NCBI RefSeq assembly: GCF_031457955.1
Contig: NZ_JAVDXN010000002.1
Coordinates: 507,202-571,201, forward strand
DNA length: 64,000 nucleotides
Source: Mixta sp031457955
Lineage (GTDB): Bacteria; Pseudomonadota; Gammaproteobacteria; Enterobacterales; Enterobacteriaceae
Direction of reading: 5' to 3'
This document shows, one piece after another, positions 36,450 through 44,406 of the stretch. A program made the position numbers and the translations under genes. Below the pieces are notes generated by a model. The model did not search any database. It was not told where the DNA came from and saw only the letters and a program-made list of their open reading frames with translations. How positions within the stretch are numbered: the first letter of the stretch is position 1; each line of letters starts with the position of its first letter.

Positions 36450-37340
36450 TTAAAATTTTTTCGAGAACCAGCCGAGAATTTTTTTTCCCACGCTCTTTGC
36501 TACTTCTACTGCTACTTCAGCTACTACTTCTTTTACTGACTCCCAGGCATCACCAACCCATTCTTTGACGCTTTCCCATACGCCTGTTTCTGCCTCTATT
36601 TCCATTTTTTCGTTTTTTATATCTTCCTTTGCCTCGCGGAAAAGTGAATACTTTTTTTCGTTTGGAAGTATCTCGATTATCTTCTCCATTGTTTCAACAA
36701 TATTGAATTTCCTCGTCACAGAAGCAGTTTGTATATATCGAGTAGATATATCAAAAGCATGACTTATTTCAGTAACTTTTTTATTGATGTTTGCTTCTTG
36801 TTCGGCCAGAGGTTTATTTTCTTGCATATCCCAGAAAGGGATTCCTGTTGCGTAGTCGAATATCGGAGCAACGTTATCGACTTGGTTTACAACAAATAAG
36901 ACCGGGCAATTTTCTTTATTTGGCTCCAATATCTCTTTATACGCTTTTTCAGCTACAGCATATGCTCTGTCATCGGCTTTAATAACCCAGATAACTAAAT
37001 CCAGAGTAGGAGATAACTCTTTGTAAAGCTCGAAATATTCTTTATCTCTGTCAATGGTTTCTCCAACCCCCGGCACATCAATTAAAACTATCCCCCCGCT
37101 GCCATTTTCATTTGACGATATTGTCATTTCCTGTGCTTCTCTGGTGCAGGCAGCTACGTCACTGACTTTTGCGAGATCTTTACCAAAAAGCGCGTTGCAC
37201 AAGGAGGATTTCCCTACGCCAGTTACACCAAAAACACCCACGCGTGGTGTATATCCGCGGATTTCCCTAGCTTTCTTTTCAACCAGCTCTTTAATTTTTT
37301 TTCTGTTCGTTTCGCTTTTTAAATCATGGTTATGTTGCAT
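36450..37340 (-). CDS. YfjP/YeeP-type GTPase with amphipathic C-terminal tail
   Basis: 296 residues. AAGGAG 7 bases before ATG 37340 fixes the start; ATGs further upstream lack one. G domain: P-loop GVTGVGKS (38-45), switch Thr in CTRE, DVPG (88-91), and NQVD (152-155) in place of NKxD. The last 70 residues (ETGVWESVKEWVGDAWESVK onwards) are a repetitive amphipathic helix ending in a basic Trp/Phe patch (LGWFSKKF), suggesting membrane association. Such GTPases are found in prophage and defence islands (YfjP and YeeP of E. coli); function is not established. It sits between two copies of the short inverted repeat. Confidence 0.8.
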   Translation of the reverse strand: MQHNHDLKSETNRKKIKELVEKKAREIRGYTPRVGVFGVTGVGKSSLCNALFGKDLAKVSDVAACTREAQEMTISSNENGSGGIVLIDVPGVGETIDRDKEYFELYKELSPTLDLVIWVIKADDRAYAVAEKAYKEILEPNKENCPVLFVVNQVDNVAPIFDYATGIPFWDMQENKPLAEQEANINKKVTEISHAFDISTRYIQTASVTRKFNIVETMEKIIEILPNEKKYSLFREAKEDIKNEKMEIEAETGVWESVKEWVGDAWESVKEVVAEVAVEVAKSVGKKILGWFSKKF

Positions 37341-37426
37341 AAATAGACTCCTTATTATCATTATAAAGTGTGTTCTGTACTTATCTGCCTTTATCGGCAT
37401 GAAGAACATAAACTTGAGCAGAGCGT

Positions 37427-37520
37427 GATGGTCTGCTCCATGTTAATTTAATCAAGTCCGCTTCGGCACAGAGCGGACAGAGTGCTGGACAATGTCTGCT
37501 ATGAGCGAACAACGGACCTT
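37427..37520. repeat. GTCCGC-type inverted repeat, copy C (extended)
   Basis: ATGGTCTGCTCCAT, then GTCCGCT (37456-37462), loop TCGGCACAG, AGCGGAC (37472-37478), then a second imperfect dyad AATGTCTGCT...TGAGCGA...CGGACC. It shares the leading TGGTCTGCTCCAT block with copy D and the trailing dyad with copy A. Confidence 0.75.
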
Positions 37521-37615
37521 TGATTCAAGTGTTTCCTCTCAGTTTAGTGAGCGTGGATATCCACCCGATACTCGCAGGGCCATCTAAGCCACAAATGCTA
37601 TCCAATCGCTAAATA

Positions 37616-37804
37616 GTGTTATTCTTACAGCTATCAAAAGCGCAAAGTTTTCCCAGTAGACGACTCAGTACGGAAGGTTATTTATATGGTGATAAAGGAT
37701 GCATCGAAAAAATGGAGTATGCCGATCCAGAACTAGCGGCTGGCGATGAGCCGTTTTATTATCGAGTTCGGTGGCCGCCTGAGCGGTCACCTTTAATACG
37801 CTGA
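37616..37804 (+). pseudogene. Short open frame, probable gene fragment
   Basis: 62 codons; the C-terminal part (YLYGDKGCIEKMEYADPEL and PFYYRVRWPPERS) has ordinary protein composition, while the N-terminal third does not. There is no ribosome site before its ATG. I do not recognise the family; it may be the 3' end of a lost gene. Confidence 0.25.
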
Positions 37805-37841
37805 CAGTTACACAGAATTACTCACAAGCTCGAATTTTTAA

Positions 37842-38459
37842 TTATTTTCTATATTTTGGTAACATTAATGGATACTCTACCCGCCAGTTGTAAGCTGGGA
37901 ATTCATCCATATACCACTCGATTGCGACTCTGGCGAACATCCGGAATTCATCATCATTCCAAAGATCAATTATTAGATCTCTACTAAGTCGTCTAATTTG
38001 TTTAGAACCCTGATATACCCAACCTAAATAAGAGTCTAATTTAGGCTGATTTTTTCCTTTATAATGACCGTGAGGGATTGAAGGGTGAAAGTCTACGTCA
38101 TACTGATGAAAGACCCAATCATTTAAGCCTTTTCTCTTCGATAAAAAGTGAAAATTCCCTTTTTCATCTCTACTTATACCTGGCTGAATGTCGACTTTAT
38201 AAGCAGGATCATCTGTAGTGGATACGGATGAAGTGCAATCATTATCGTCATGTTCGACGGGCCAAAAGTCTTCGTCGCTCCATTCTTCCACCAAAAGAAT
38301 TCGATTAGCCCTCTCATAAATTGGATCGGTTGATTCACACATGTTTTTTAGTGCCAGCATTCTATCCTTGTAATGATCCCAACTGAGTCTTTCTCCGTGA
38401 AAGTATATTTGTGACAATTTGAAGTATAATACTGATGCTTCTCTATCTAGATAGTTCAT
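37842..38459 (-). CDS. Hypothetical protein, second gene of a HEPN-like pair
   Basis: 205 residues, family not recognised. Ideal GGAGG 6 bases before ATG. Rich in aromatic and acidic residues. A His-rich centre (WVFHQYDVDFHPSIPHGHYKG) could bind metal or contact a partner; an Asp/Glu-rich stretch (EEWSDEDFWPVEHDDND) precedes it. No signal peptide or membrane segment, so cytoplasmic. It follows the 308-residue gene by 75 bases on the same strand; the two are probably co-transcribed. AT-rich like the rest of the island. Confidence 0.65.
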   Translation of the reverse strand: MNYLDREASVLYFKLSQIYFHGERLSWDHYKDRMLALKNMCESTDPIYERANRILLVEEWSDEDFWPVEHDDNDCTSSVSTTDDPAYKVDIQPGISRDEKGNFHFLSKRKGLNDWVFHQYDVDFHPSIPHGHYKGKNQPKLDSYLGWVYQGSKQIRRLSRDLIIDLWNDDEFRMFARVAIEWYMDEFPAYNWRVEYPLMLPKYRK

Positions 38460-38534
38460 TAATTACCTCCATATTTTGTTAAATGTTTCAATAAAACAGC
38501 CATATTCATACGGTAAGCACTTTACCGTTTTCTA

Positions 38535-39461
38535 TTACCAGTAGCCATCTCTAATTATCTCATCATATCGTTCAATCAGTGTTAACTGCTTCTTGTTATC
38601 TTTGTATGTATCCAACCATCTATCAACAGCTTCATCAAAAATAAAAAGGAAATCAGTAAAATTTAAGTAAGCAATATTGTCATGCACTTGAGTTGGATAG
38701 CCTTTCTTGCAAATAGCGATACTAAGCCGGCGTATTTTACCTTGCATCACTTTATGTGAATTCAGATTTGTCATGTGTAGCATAGAACTTCTAAGACCAT
38801 AAAGTTCATCTGAAGTAACCTCAAGGCTACTGAGTGCTGAGTAAGTATCAAGCCAATTTTGAAACCCCCGCTGTACGTTACCGAATTCAATGTATGCTAT
38901 AGTATCAATAAAAGACATTAAAAGTTTAAAGCTTGCCAAGTAATGTTTATTATTAAAGAGTAATTTAATAGGCTTCATTTGATCATCATTTAAAAGTTGC
39001 TTCACATGAAACTGATCATCTTTTATATACTGGTCAAGATAGTCCGGGAGGCTTTTAATACCTTCAATATGTTGATGAGGCATATTTTTATGTCTTAATT
39101 TCTCGCTAACTGAAAGTTGGATATCATATTGTATCTTTCCATCAATTACAGGAGTCACAATTACTAAGGGGTTTTGTGAAGCATTATGATTGGCTAAAGC
39201 TATTTCGAAAGGTGCAAGAGAGTTATTTACTCTCATATTCGAATTATACCTTGTTAGAGAAAGCTTTCCATCTGAATCCAATACTGATGGATGAATGGGG
39301 TGGAAAGAACGGCAAGAAGCCAAATCAATTTCTAAGTTTTTTAGCAAGAATTCAAGTTTGCAATCATCATCATTATCTAATTGATGTGGCACGATGCCTG
39401 TGTGAGTAATATGAATACCATCTTTTGAAAATATAAATATATTGTAAACAGTCTCTTTCAT
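38535..39461 (-). CDS. Hypothetical protein with C-terminal HEPN-like domain (R-x4-H)
   Basis: 308 residues. The N-terminal 130 residues are mixed alpha/beta and unrecognised. From about 165 on, helices (LFNNKHYLASFKLLMSFIDTIAY; FQNWLDTYSAL) lead to DELYGLRSSMLHM, where Arg224 and His229 form the R-x4-H motif typical of HEPN ribonucleases, placed as in HEPN families that read 'LYxLRxxLLH'. HEPN proteins commonly serve in toxin-antitoxin, abortive infection and other defence modules. No clear ribosome site is seen. First gene of the pair with the 205-residue protein. The HEPN call is from motif and helix pattern only. Confidence 0.65.
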   Translation of the reverse strand: MKETVYNIFIFSKDGIHITHTGIVPHQLDNDDDCKLEFLLKNLEIDLASCRSFHPIHPSVLDSDGKLSLTRYNSNMRVNNSLAPFEIALANHNASQNPLVIVTPVIDGKIQYDIQLSVSEKLRHKNMPHQHIEGIKSLPDYLDQYIKDDQFHVKQLLNDDQMKPIKLLFNNKHYLASFKLLMSFIDTIAYIEFGNVQRGFQNWLDTYSALSSLEVTSDELYGLRSSMLHMTNLNSHKVMQGKIRRLSIAICKKGYPTQVHDNIAYLNFTDFLFIFDEAVDRWLDTYKDNKKQLTLIERYDEIIRDGYW

Positions 39462-39517
39462 AGTATATCAATCCAATGTTTTTGATATTTAGATAAAAAA
39501 CTTTTAGTTTAAAGTCA

Positions 39518-39585
39518 CAATGGTCTGCTCCATTCAAAAGCATATCACACCGCTAGAACGTCCGCTTCTGGCACAAAGCGGACAT
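39518..39585. repeat. GTCCGC-type inverted repeat, copy D
   Basis: AATGGTCTGCTCCATT, then GTCCGCT (39560-39566), loop TCTGGCACAA, AGCGGAC (39577-39583). It lies just before the antitoxin gene and marks the right side of the HEPN pair. Confidence 0.75.
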
Positions 39586-39677
39586 CAGAAATTATGTGAA
39601 TAAAAGGATAAAACGCGATGTATAGCGTTTCGTTGCCGTGCAATGCTTGTAAAGCAAATGCTATGCAAGGGCGTCTC

Positions 39678-39944
39678 ATGAAATCAGATGTTCAACTCAA
39701 CCTTAGATCCAGGGAATCACAGCGGGCGCTCATTGATGCCGCTGCGGAAATCCTCCACAAATCACGTACAGATTTTATTCCGGAAATGGCCTGTCGGACT
39801 GCCGAGAATGTGATCCTCGGCCACCGTGTTTTTAAATTTAACGATGAGCAATATGCGGAATTCATCGATATGCTTGATGCACCGGTTGCGGATGCTCCCG
39901 TTATCGACAAACTGCTGGCAAGGAAACCTCAGTGGGAGGTGTAA
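39678..39944 (+). CDS. TacA-type (DUF1778) antitoxin
   Basis: 88 residues from MKSDVQLNLRSRESQRALIDAAAEIL, a ribbon-helix-helix start followed by RTDFIPEMACRTAENVIL and VFKFNDEQYAEFIDMLDAP, the pattern of DUF1778 antitoxins that neutralise GNAT-type tRNA-acetylating toxins. The longer frame from 39618 includes repeat-adjacent sequence and is unlikely. The cognate toxin frame that overlaps its end is truncated, so the antitoxin now appears orphaned. Confidence 0.85.
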   Translation: MKSDVQLNLRSRESQRALIDAAAEILHKSRTDFIPEMACRTAENVILGHRVFKFNDEQYAEFIDMLDAPVADAPVIDKLLARKPQWEV

Positions 39945-40024
39945 CAGCGCCAGAACCTTTATCCAGTTTTCATCAGGTGGCGGATTTTGTTAGCGGTGAT
40001 GCTGTACTCGATTTTATTGCCTGA
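39932..40024 (+). pseudogene. Truncated GNAT toxin gene (TacT-like)
   Basis: A GTG overlapping the antitoxin 3' end opens a 30-codon frame reading VTAPEPLSSFHQVADFVSGD then AVLDFIA and a stop at 40022. TacT-type toxins begin this way (APExLxxxHxxxxFxCGxxxLDxWL). The rest of the acetyltransferase is absent; the lysE-like gene starts 45 bases later. Confidence 0.7.
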
Positions 40025-40068
40025 AATCCACTGGTCAGCGACGGCGGCGACATCTACTATTCAGGAAT

Positions 40069-40668
40069 ATGGATATCGACCTCATCGGCTTTCTTCCTGC
40101 TCTGTTACCCGTGGCGCTTTCGCCTGGTGCAAGCTTTACGCTGGCTATTAACAGCGCACTGGCGGACGGCCCTCGTGGGCTTATCTCTGCCCTGGCCGGA
40201 ACGGCTCTGGGAATTTATACACACGCTCTTTTAATCGGACTCGGTATCACGGCGGCGTTGGTCGCTTCGCCTGCCATTTTTAATATTTTGAAAATTACCG
40301 GCACCGTTTATCTTCTCTGGCTGGGCATTCAGCTTATACGCAGTGGTACTGCGGCCCATGTCGGCACCTTTTCGCATACAGCCGTCCCGGTTACGCTCAA
40401 AGAAGCCTGGCTGGCGAATGTATTGAATCCCAAAGCGATCCTGTTTTATCTGACGGTGGTTTCACAGTTTGCTGGCAGACAAGCCGATGTTAATGATTAC
40501 CTGGTACTGGCTTCGCTACACATTTTGGTGATGGTTGTTTGGCTGTTGATGATCGGCCGGACGCTGACTTTTTCCGCCCGTAAGCTTGACCCGCTCATGT
40601 TGAAAAAGTGGATTAACATTGCTGGCGGGCTATTGCTACTCGCTTTCTCTTTAAAAACGCTGATCTGA
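40069..40668 (+). CDS. LysE/RhtB-family amino acid exporter
   Basis: 199 residues with about six hydrophobic segments. Starts with FLPALLPVALSPGASFTLAIN, then SALAGTALGIYTHALLIGLG and the conserved LKEAWLANVLNPKAILFYLTV, all standard for RhtB-type efflux of amino acids or derivatives. Substrate unknown. It lies just after the broken toxin gene, convergent with the VOC gene. Confidence 0.88.
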   Translation: MDIDLIGFLPALLPVALSPGASFTLAINSALADGPRGLISALAGTALGIYTHALLIGLGITAALVASPAIFNILKITGTVYLLWLGIQLIRSGTAAHVGTFSHTAVPVTLKEAWLANVLNPKAILFYLTVVSQFAGRQADVNDYLVLASLHILVMVVWLLMIGRTLTFSARKLDPLMLKKWINIAGGLLLLAFSLKTLI

Positions 40669-40678
40669 AATATACAGG

Positions 40679-41074
40679 TCAGGAGACTCCCCACTGGCTG
40701 TTTTGCAGCACTACGCGATAGCCATCATGATCCTGAAAGGTCACGCCCTTCCGATCCCAATACGGATTAAACGCGCGCATGCGGGTAAAGCCTGCGCTTT
40801 CCATAGCGCCGCAGGCCGCCAGCCAGGCATCCTGCTGTGGAATATAAAGCACCAGCAGATCCTCGGCAGACGTGGCAGGCACTATCGGATGTTCAGCACA
40901 CAAGGTGAACTCCAGGTGCCACGGCAGATCGTCGCGGCCCAGCATGCGTCCGCTAAAGCCGTCATGGTCGCTAAACGCACCGATTTCCTTCAGGCCAAGC
41001 CCGCGACAGTAGATGTCGCTGCTCTTCTGCAAATCCGTGACCGGCCGGGCGATACGTAAATGATGAAAGGACAT
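40679..41074 (-). CDS. VOC (glyoxalase/dioxygenase superfamily) protein
   Basis: 131 residues from MSFHHLRIARPVTDLQKSSDIYCRGLGL, the beta-alpha-beta-beta-beta start of VOC proteins. A second module (AFNPYWDRKGVTFQDHDGYRVVLQ) ends with the family's GYRVVLQ strand. A candidate metal histidine is in MSFHHLRIA and others in the modules. Activity is unknown. The start at 41074 has a CGGA ribosome site; the longer frame to 41161 is not supported. Confidence 0.8.
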   Translation of the reverse strand: MSFHHLRIARPVTDLQKSSDIYCRGLGLKEIGAFSDHDGFSGRMLGRDDLPWHLEFTLCAEHPIVPATSAEDLLVLYIPQQDAWLAACGAMESAGFTRMRAFNPYWDRKGVTFQDHDGYRVVLQNSQWGVS

Positions 41075-41222
41075 ATTTTTTCCGTCTGCATGGGAGGTGC
41101 ACACCACCATAGCATTACTTTCGCTCTCCTGCATACGCGACGCTTTCTCTGTTCCGTTCATCAGCTTTTACGGAAGCTGTGGCCTGTAGCGTTAGCATGT
41201 TTTCACCGGACACGTGCCTGTT

Positions 41223-42605
41223 TCAGTTGTTTTGTAGCCATTGCGCCAGCCGTCGCCGTGAGAGTTTGATGCCGCCCTGCGCAAGCTCTTCCGGCAACCG
41301 CAGCCAGCGGATCGGACGTTGAAAGCTCGCCAGCCGCGCGCTGGCCCAGGCGGCGATGCTTTCCAGTTCGCTATCTGAGTCCAGCGCCAGCAGCGCTACC
41401 GGCCTTGCGCCCCACTCTTCATCCGCCTGTGGAATAATAAACGCCTGCCGCACCGCGGGATGGCACATCAGCAGGCTTTCAATCGCCTCCGGCTGCACCG
41501 CCTCGCCGCCGCTGAAAAACAGATTATCTTTGCGTCCCAGCACCAGAAGCTCCCCCTGCTGCCAGCGCCCCAGATCGCCGGTAGCAAACCAACCGTGCTG
41601 ATTCACCAGCGGCCAGAGCTGCCCGTCGCGCCAGTAGCCGCAGGCTAAGGTTGCTCCGCGGATCCAGATCTCGCCGTTAACCACCTTTACCTCACGCTCC
41701 GCCAGCGCCTGGCCGACGCCGGGCCGGTTATCGGCGCGCTTGCCGCATACCGTGGCGGCACTTTCCGTCAGGCCATAACCGCACCAGCAGCGGATACCCG
41801 CCGCTTCTGCACTCGCCACCAAATCAGGCGGGATCGCGGCACCACCAAGCAGCACCGCTTTCAGGCCAGCAGGCCGCTGCGGTTGCTGTAGCAGTCGCCA
41901 CAGCTGAGTGGGCACCAGTGAAGCAAAACTACAGCCGCTAAGCGCCTGCGGCAACGGTGCATCCGAAAGCGTCAGGCAGGCGCCTGCCAGCAACCAGCGC
42001 CAGATGATGCCCTGTCCGGAAACATGATAGAGCGGCAGCGACAGCAACCAGTTTTCGGCGGCGTTGAAACCCATTAACTGATTAACCCCCGCCGCGCTGT
42101 ACAGCAGCGCGGCGAAAGTATGCGCCGCCGCCTTCGGCAGCCCGACAGAGCCGGAGGTGAGCGTAAGCGTGGCGATCGCTTCAGGCCGCCATGCGACCGG
42201 CGCGGCCGCTGTGTGCCGAATTGTGGCCATCCGCAGCGCAGCAAGAAACGGGCGCGGCAAATCGGGCAACGGCTGCGCCAGATTCAGCATAAAATCGGGA
42301 TGTAAAACGGATAACAACGGCAACAGCGTGGCTGACGGCAGCTGCGGATTAAGCGGCAAAACCTGTGCGCCCGCTTGTAATAGCGCCATCCACGCCAGCA
42401 GCGCTGAGAGGCTATTTTTACTGCGCAGCGCCACCCGTGCGCCGGGCGTGACGCCCTGACGCTGAAAACCGGCGCAGAGCCGATCCAGCTGCTCGCTCAG
42501 CGCCTGCCAGCTTAGCTGCGCGTTGTCCGTGCGCAGCGCCATCGCCGCAGGCGTGGTTTGCGCCCGTTGTCGCCAGGGAAAATCATTTAAAGAACACGCG
42601 TCCAC
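41223..42605 (-). CDS. menE: o-Succinylbenzoate-CoA ligase
   Basis: MenE activates o-succinylbenzoate to its CoA thioester using ATP, in menaquinone synthesis. About 460 residues. AMP-forming ligase motifs: TLTSGSVGLPKAAAHT (P-loop-like), GYGLTESAATVC, TGDLGRW and the Lys in GGIKLSRRRL. No ATG fits: the best start is the GTG at 42605, preceded by GAGGAA and overlapping the end of menC by 19 bases; this leaves SLNDFPWRQR aligned with the known start. Last gene of the men operon. Confidence 0.93.
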   Translation of the reverse strand: MDACSLNDFPWRQRAQTTPAAMALRTDNAQLSWQALSEQLDRLCAGFQRQGVTPGARVALRSKNSLSALLAWMALLQAGAQVLPLNPQLPSATLLPLLSVLHPDFMLNLAQPLPDLPRPFLAALRMATIRHTAAAPVAWRPEAIATLTLTSGSVGLPKAAAHTFAALLYSAAGVNQLMGFNAAENWLLSLPLYHVSGQGIIWRWLLAGACLTLSDAPLPQALSGCSFASLVPTQLWRLLQQPQRPAGLKAVLLGGAAIPPDLVASAEAAGIRCWCGYGLTESAATVCGKRADNRPGVGQALAEREVKVVNGEIWIRGATLACGYWRDGQLWPLVNQHGWFATGDLGRWQQGELLVLGRKDNLFFSGGEAVQPEAIESLLMCHPAVRQAFIIPQADEEWGARPVALLALDSDSELESIAAWASARLASFQRPIRWLRLPEELAQGGIKLSRRRLAQWLQNN

Positions 42606-43549
42606 GCTTCCTCTCCCTGCAAAGGCAACGCGCAGCCGGGCCAACGCCGCACCAGCTGCTGACGCATCAGGGTTAAGGTATCCAACCCTGGCGGCGACTG
42701 CGGCGTTAGCCAGTGCGCCAGCCGTGCCAGCTGCGTTAAGCCCAGGCTCGACTCCAGCGCTGAACTGATAATCACTTGCAAACCCAGCCGCTGCGCCTCG
42801 CCGATGATCTGCTGAATATGCGCGATGCTGCCGGTCAGGGTGGGCTTAATCACCAACGCCGCCAGCCCCGGCGCGGCCTGTAGGCGAAAATCAGGCTGAC
42901 GCAGGCTTTCATCCCAGGCGATAGCGATGCCCGATTCGGCAGCAAATGCCAGGCTCTCTTCCGGCGTGCGGCACGGCTCCTCAATAAAGGCGATACGCGC
43001 ACGCTGCGGCGGCGTCAGGCGGCGGGCAAACTGGTGCGCTTTTTCCGGCGTCCAGCTGCGGTTAGCGTCCAGACGCAGCTGCAAATCGGGCAGCGCCTCC
43101 AGCAGCAGGCTGACCTGCAAACCATCGCGTACCGCCTCATACAGGCCGACCTTCATCTTCGCGCAGGGCGAGGGTTGCGCCTGAAGCTGCAACAACAGCG
43201 CATCGGGATCGCCATAACAGAGCTGCGCGCTGCGCCATGCTCCGGTTGGCGGCAGCTGGCTCGTCAGCTCGGCGCTGGCGCAACTCAGGCCAAACGCCAC
43301 CGAAGGCAGCAGGCTTTCAGCAACCGGCTGCGCGGCAAGCCACTGCCTCAGCCAGCTTTCGCACGCCTGCTGCGCCTGCTCCAGCGTTTCGCCGCTAAAG
43401 CCCGGCAGCGGCGCGATTTCACCCCAGCCCTGCCGACCCTGTTGTTGCAGCATGACCAGCAGCCCTTCCCGCTGCGTCAGACGTCGATCGCGCAGCAGCA
43501 CGCCGCTCTCCATGGGAATGGCATAGCGCCACAGTTTCGCTTTACGCAT
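42587..43549 (-). CDS. menC: o-Succinylbenzoate synthase
   Basis: MenC dehydrates SHCHC to o-succinylbenzoate and belongs to the enolase superfamily. 320 residues as in E. coli. The catalytic lysine in KMKVGLYEAV, metal ligands in LRLDANRSW (Asp), AFIEEPC (Glu) and AWDESLR (Asp), and the second catalytic Lys in ALVIKPTLTGS are all visible. Its ATG overlaps the menB stop (TGATG). Confidence 0.96.
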   Translation of the reverse strand: MRKAKLWRYAIPMESGVLLRDRRLTQREGLLVMLQQQGRQGWGEIAPLPGFSGETLEQAQQACESWLRQWLAAQPVAESLLPSVAFGLSCASAELTSQLPPTGAWRSAQLCYGDPDALLLQLQAQPSPCAKMKVGLYEAVRDGLQVSLLLEALPDLQLRLDANRSWTPEKAHQFARRLTPPQRARIAFIEEPCRTPEESLAFAAESGIAIAWDESLRQPDFRLQAAPGLAALVIKPTLTGSIAHIQQIIGEAQRLGLQVIISSALESSLGLTQLARLAHWLTPQSPPGLDTLTLMRQQLVRRWPGCALPLQGEEAWTRVL

Positions 43550-44406
43550 CAGGGATTACGCCTGAACGGACTAAAATCGGGCTGACGTTTCTGGTTAAAG
43601 GCGTTGCGCCCCTCCTGACCCTCTTCGGTCATATAAAACAGCATGGTGGCATTGCCCGCCAGCTCCTGTAGCCCCGCCTGACCGTCGCAGTCGGCGTTTA
43701 ACGCCGCCTTCAGGCAGCGCAGCGCCATCGGGCTGTTATGCAACATCTCACGACACCAGCGCACCGTTTCCCGCTCCAGCTGCGCCAGCGGCACCACCGT
43801 ATTCACCAGCCCCATCGTCAGCGCCTGCTGCGCATCATACATGCGGCACAGGAACCAGATTTCACGCGCCTTTTTTTGCCCAACAATACGCGCCATATAG
43901 GAAGCGCCCCAGCCGCCATCAAACGAGCCGACTTTCGGGCCGGTTTGTCCGAAACGGGCGTTATCCGCCGCGATGGTAAGATCGCACAGCATATGCAGCA
44001 CATGGCCGCCGCCGACCGCGTAGCCCGCAACCATCGCCACCACCGGTTTCGGGCAATTGCGGATCTGGCGCTGGAAATCAAGCACGTTGAGATGATGAGT
44101 ACCGCCCTCATCCTGATAGCCGCCGTAATCGCCGCGCACTTTTTGATCGCCGCCCGCGCAGAAAGCCTGCTCGCCCGCCCCGGTGAGAATAATCACGCCG
44201 ATGCCTGCGTCATAGCGCGCATCCTGTAGCGCCAGCATCATCTCCTGCACGGTCAGCGGGCGAAACGCATTGCGCACCTCTGGGCGGTTGATGGTGATTT
44301 TGGCAATGCCCTCCGGCGTTTTGTGGTAGCGGATATCGCTAAAGTCACCGCTGCAGTCGCGCCACTCAACCGGCGCGTTAAGCTGTTGTTCATCGGGGTA
44401 AAGCAT
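43549..44406 (-). CDS. menB: 1,4-Dihydroxy-2-naphthoyl-CoA synthase
   Basis: MenB performs the intramolecular Claisen ring closure of OSB-CoA. 285 residues, the same as E. coli, and highly conserved: crotonase fold with GGDQKVRGDYGGY, the oxyanion-hole glycine in AGYAVGGGHVLHM, and QTGPKVGSFDGGWGASYMAR. It overlaps menH by 17 bases and menC by one, indicating a tight operon. Confidence 0.97.
   Translation of the reverse strand: MLYPDEQQLNAPVEWRDCSGDFSDIRYHKTPEGIAKITINRPEVRNAFRPLTVQEMMLALQDARYDAGIGVIILTGAGEQAFCAGGDQKVRGDYGGYQDEGGTHHLNVLDFQRQIRNCPKPVVAMVAGYAVGGGHVLHMLCDLTIAADNARFGQTGPKVGSFDGGWGASYMARIVGQKKAREIWFLCRMYDAQQALTMGLVNTVVPLAQLERETVRWCREMLHNSPMALRCLKAALNADCDGQAGLQELAGNATMLFYMTEEGQEGRNAFNQKRQPDFSPFRRNP

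Larger units (their letters stand above)
37341..37841. other. About 500-base spacer upstream of the GTPase gene
   Basis: Contains the GTPase promoter, repeat copy C, and a short open stretch (37616-37804) that may be a gene fragment. The rest has no visible feature. Confidence 0.5.

Noticed and set aside
35014..39585. CRISPR array from the repeated GTCCGC elements
   Set aside because: Only four diverged copies spaced about 1.3-2.1 kb apart with genes between them; no regular spacers and no cas genes.
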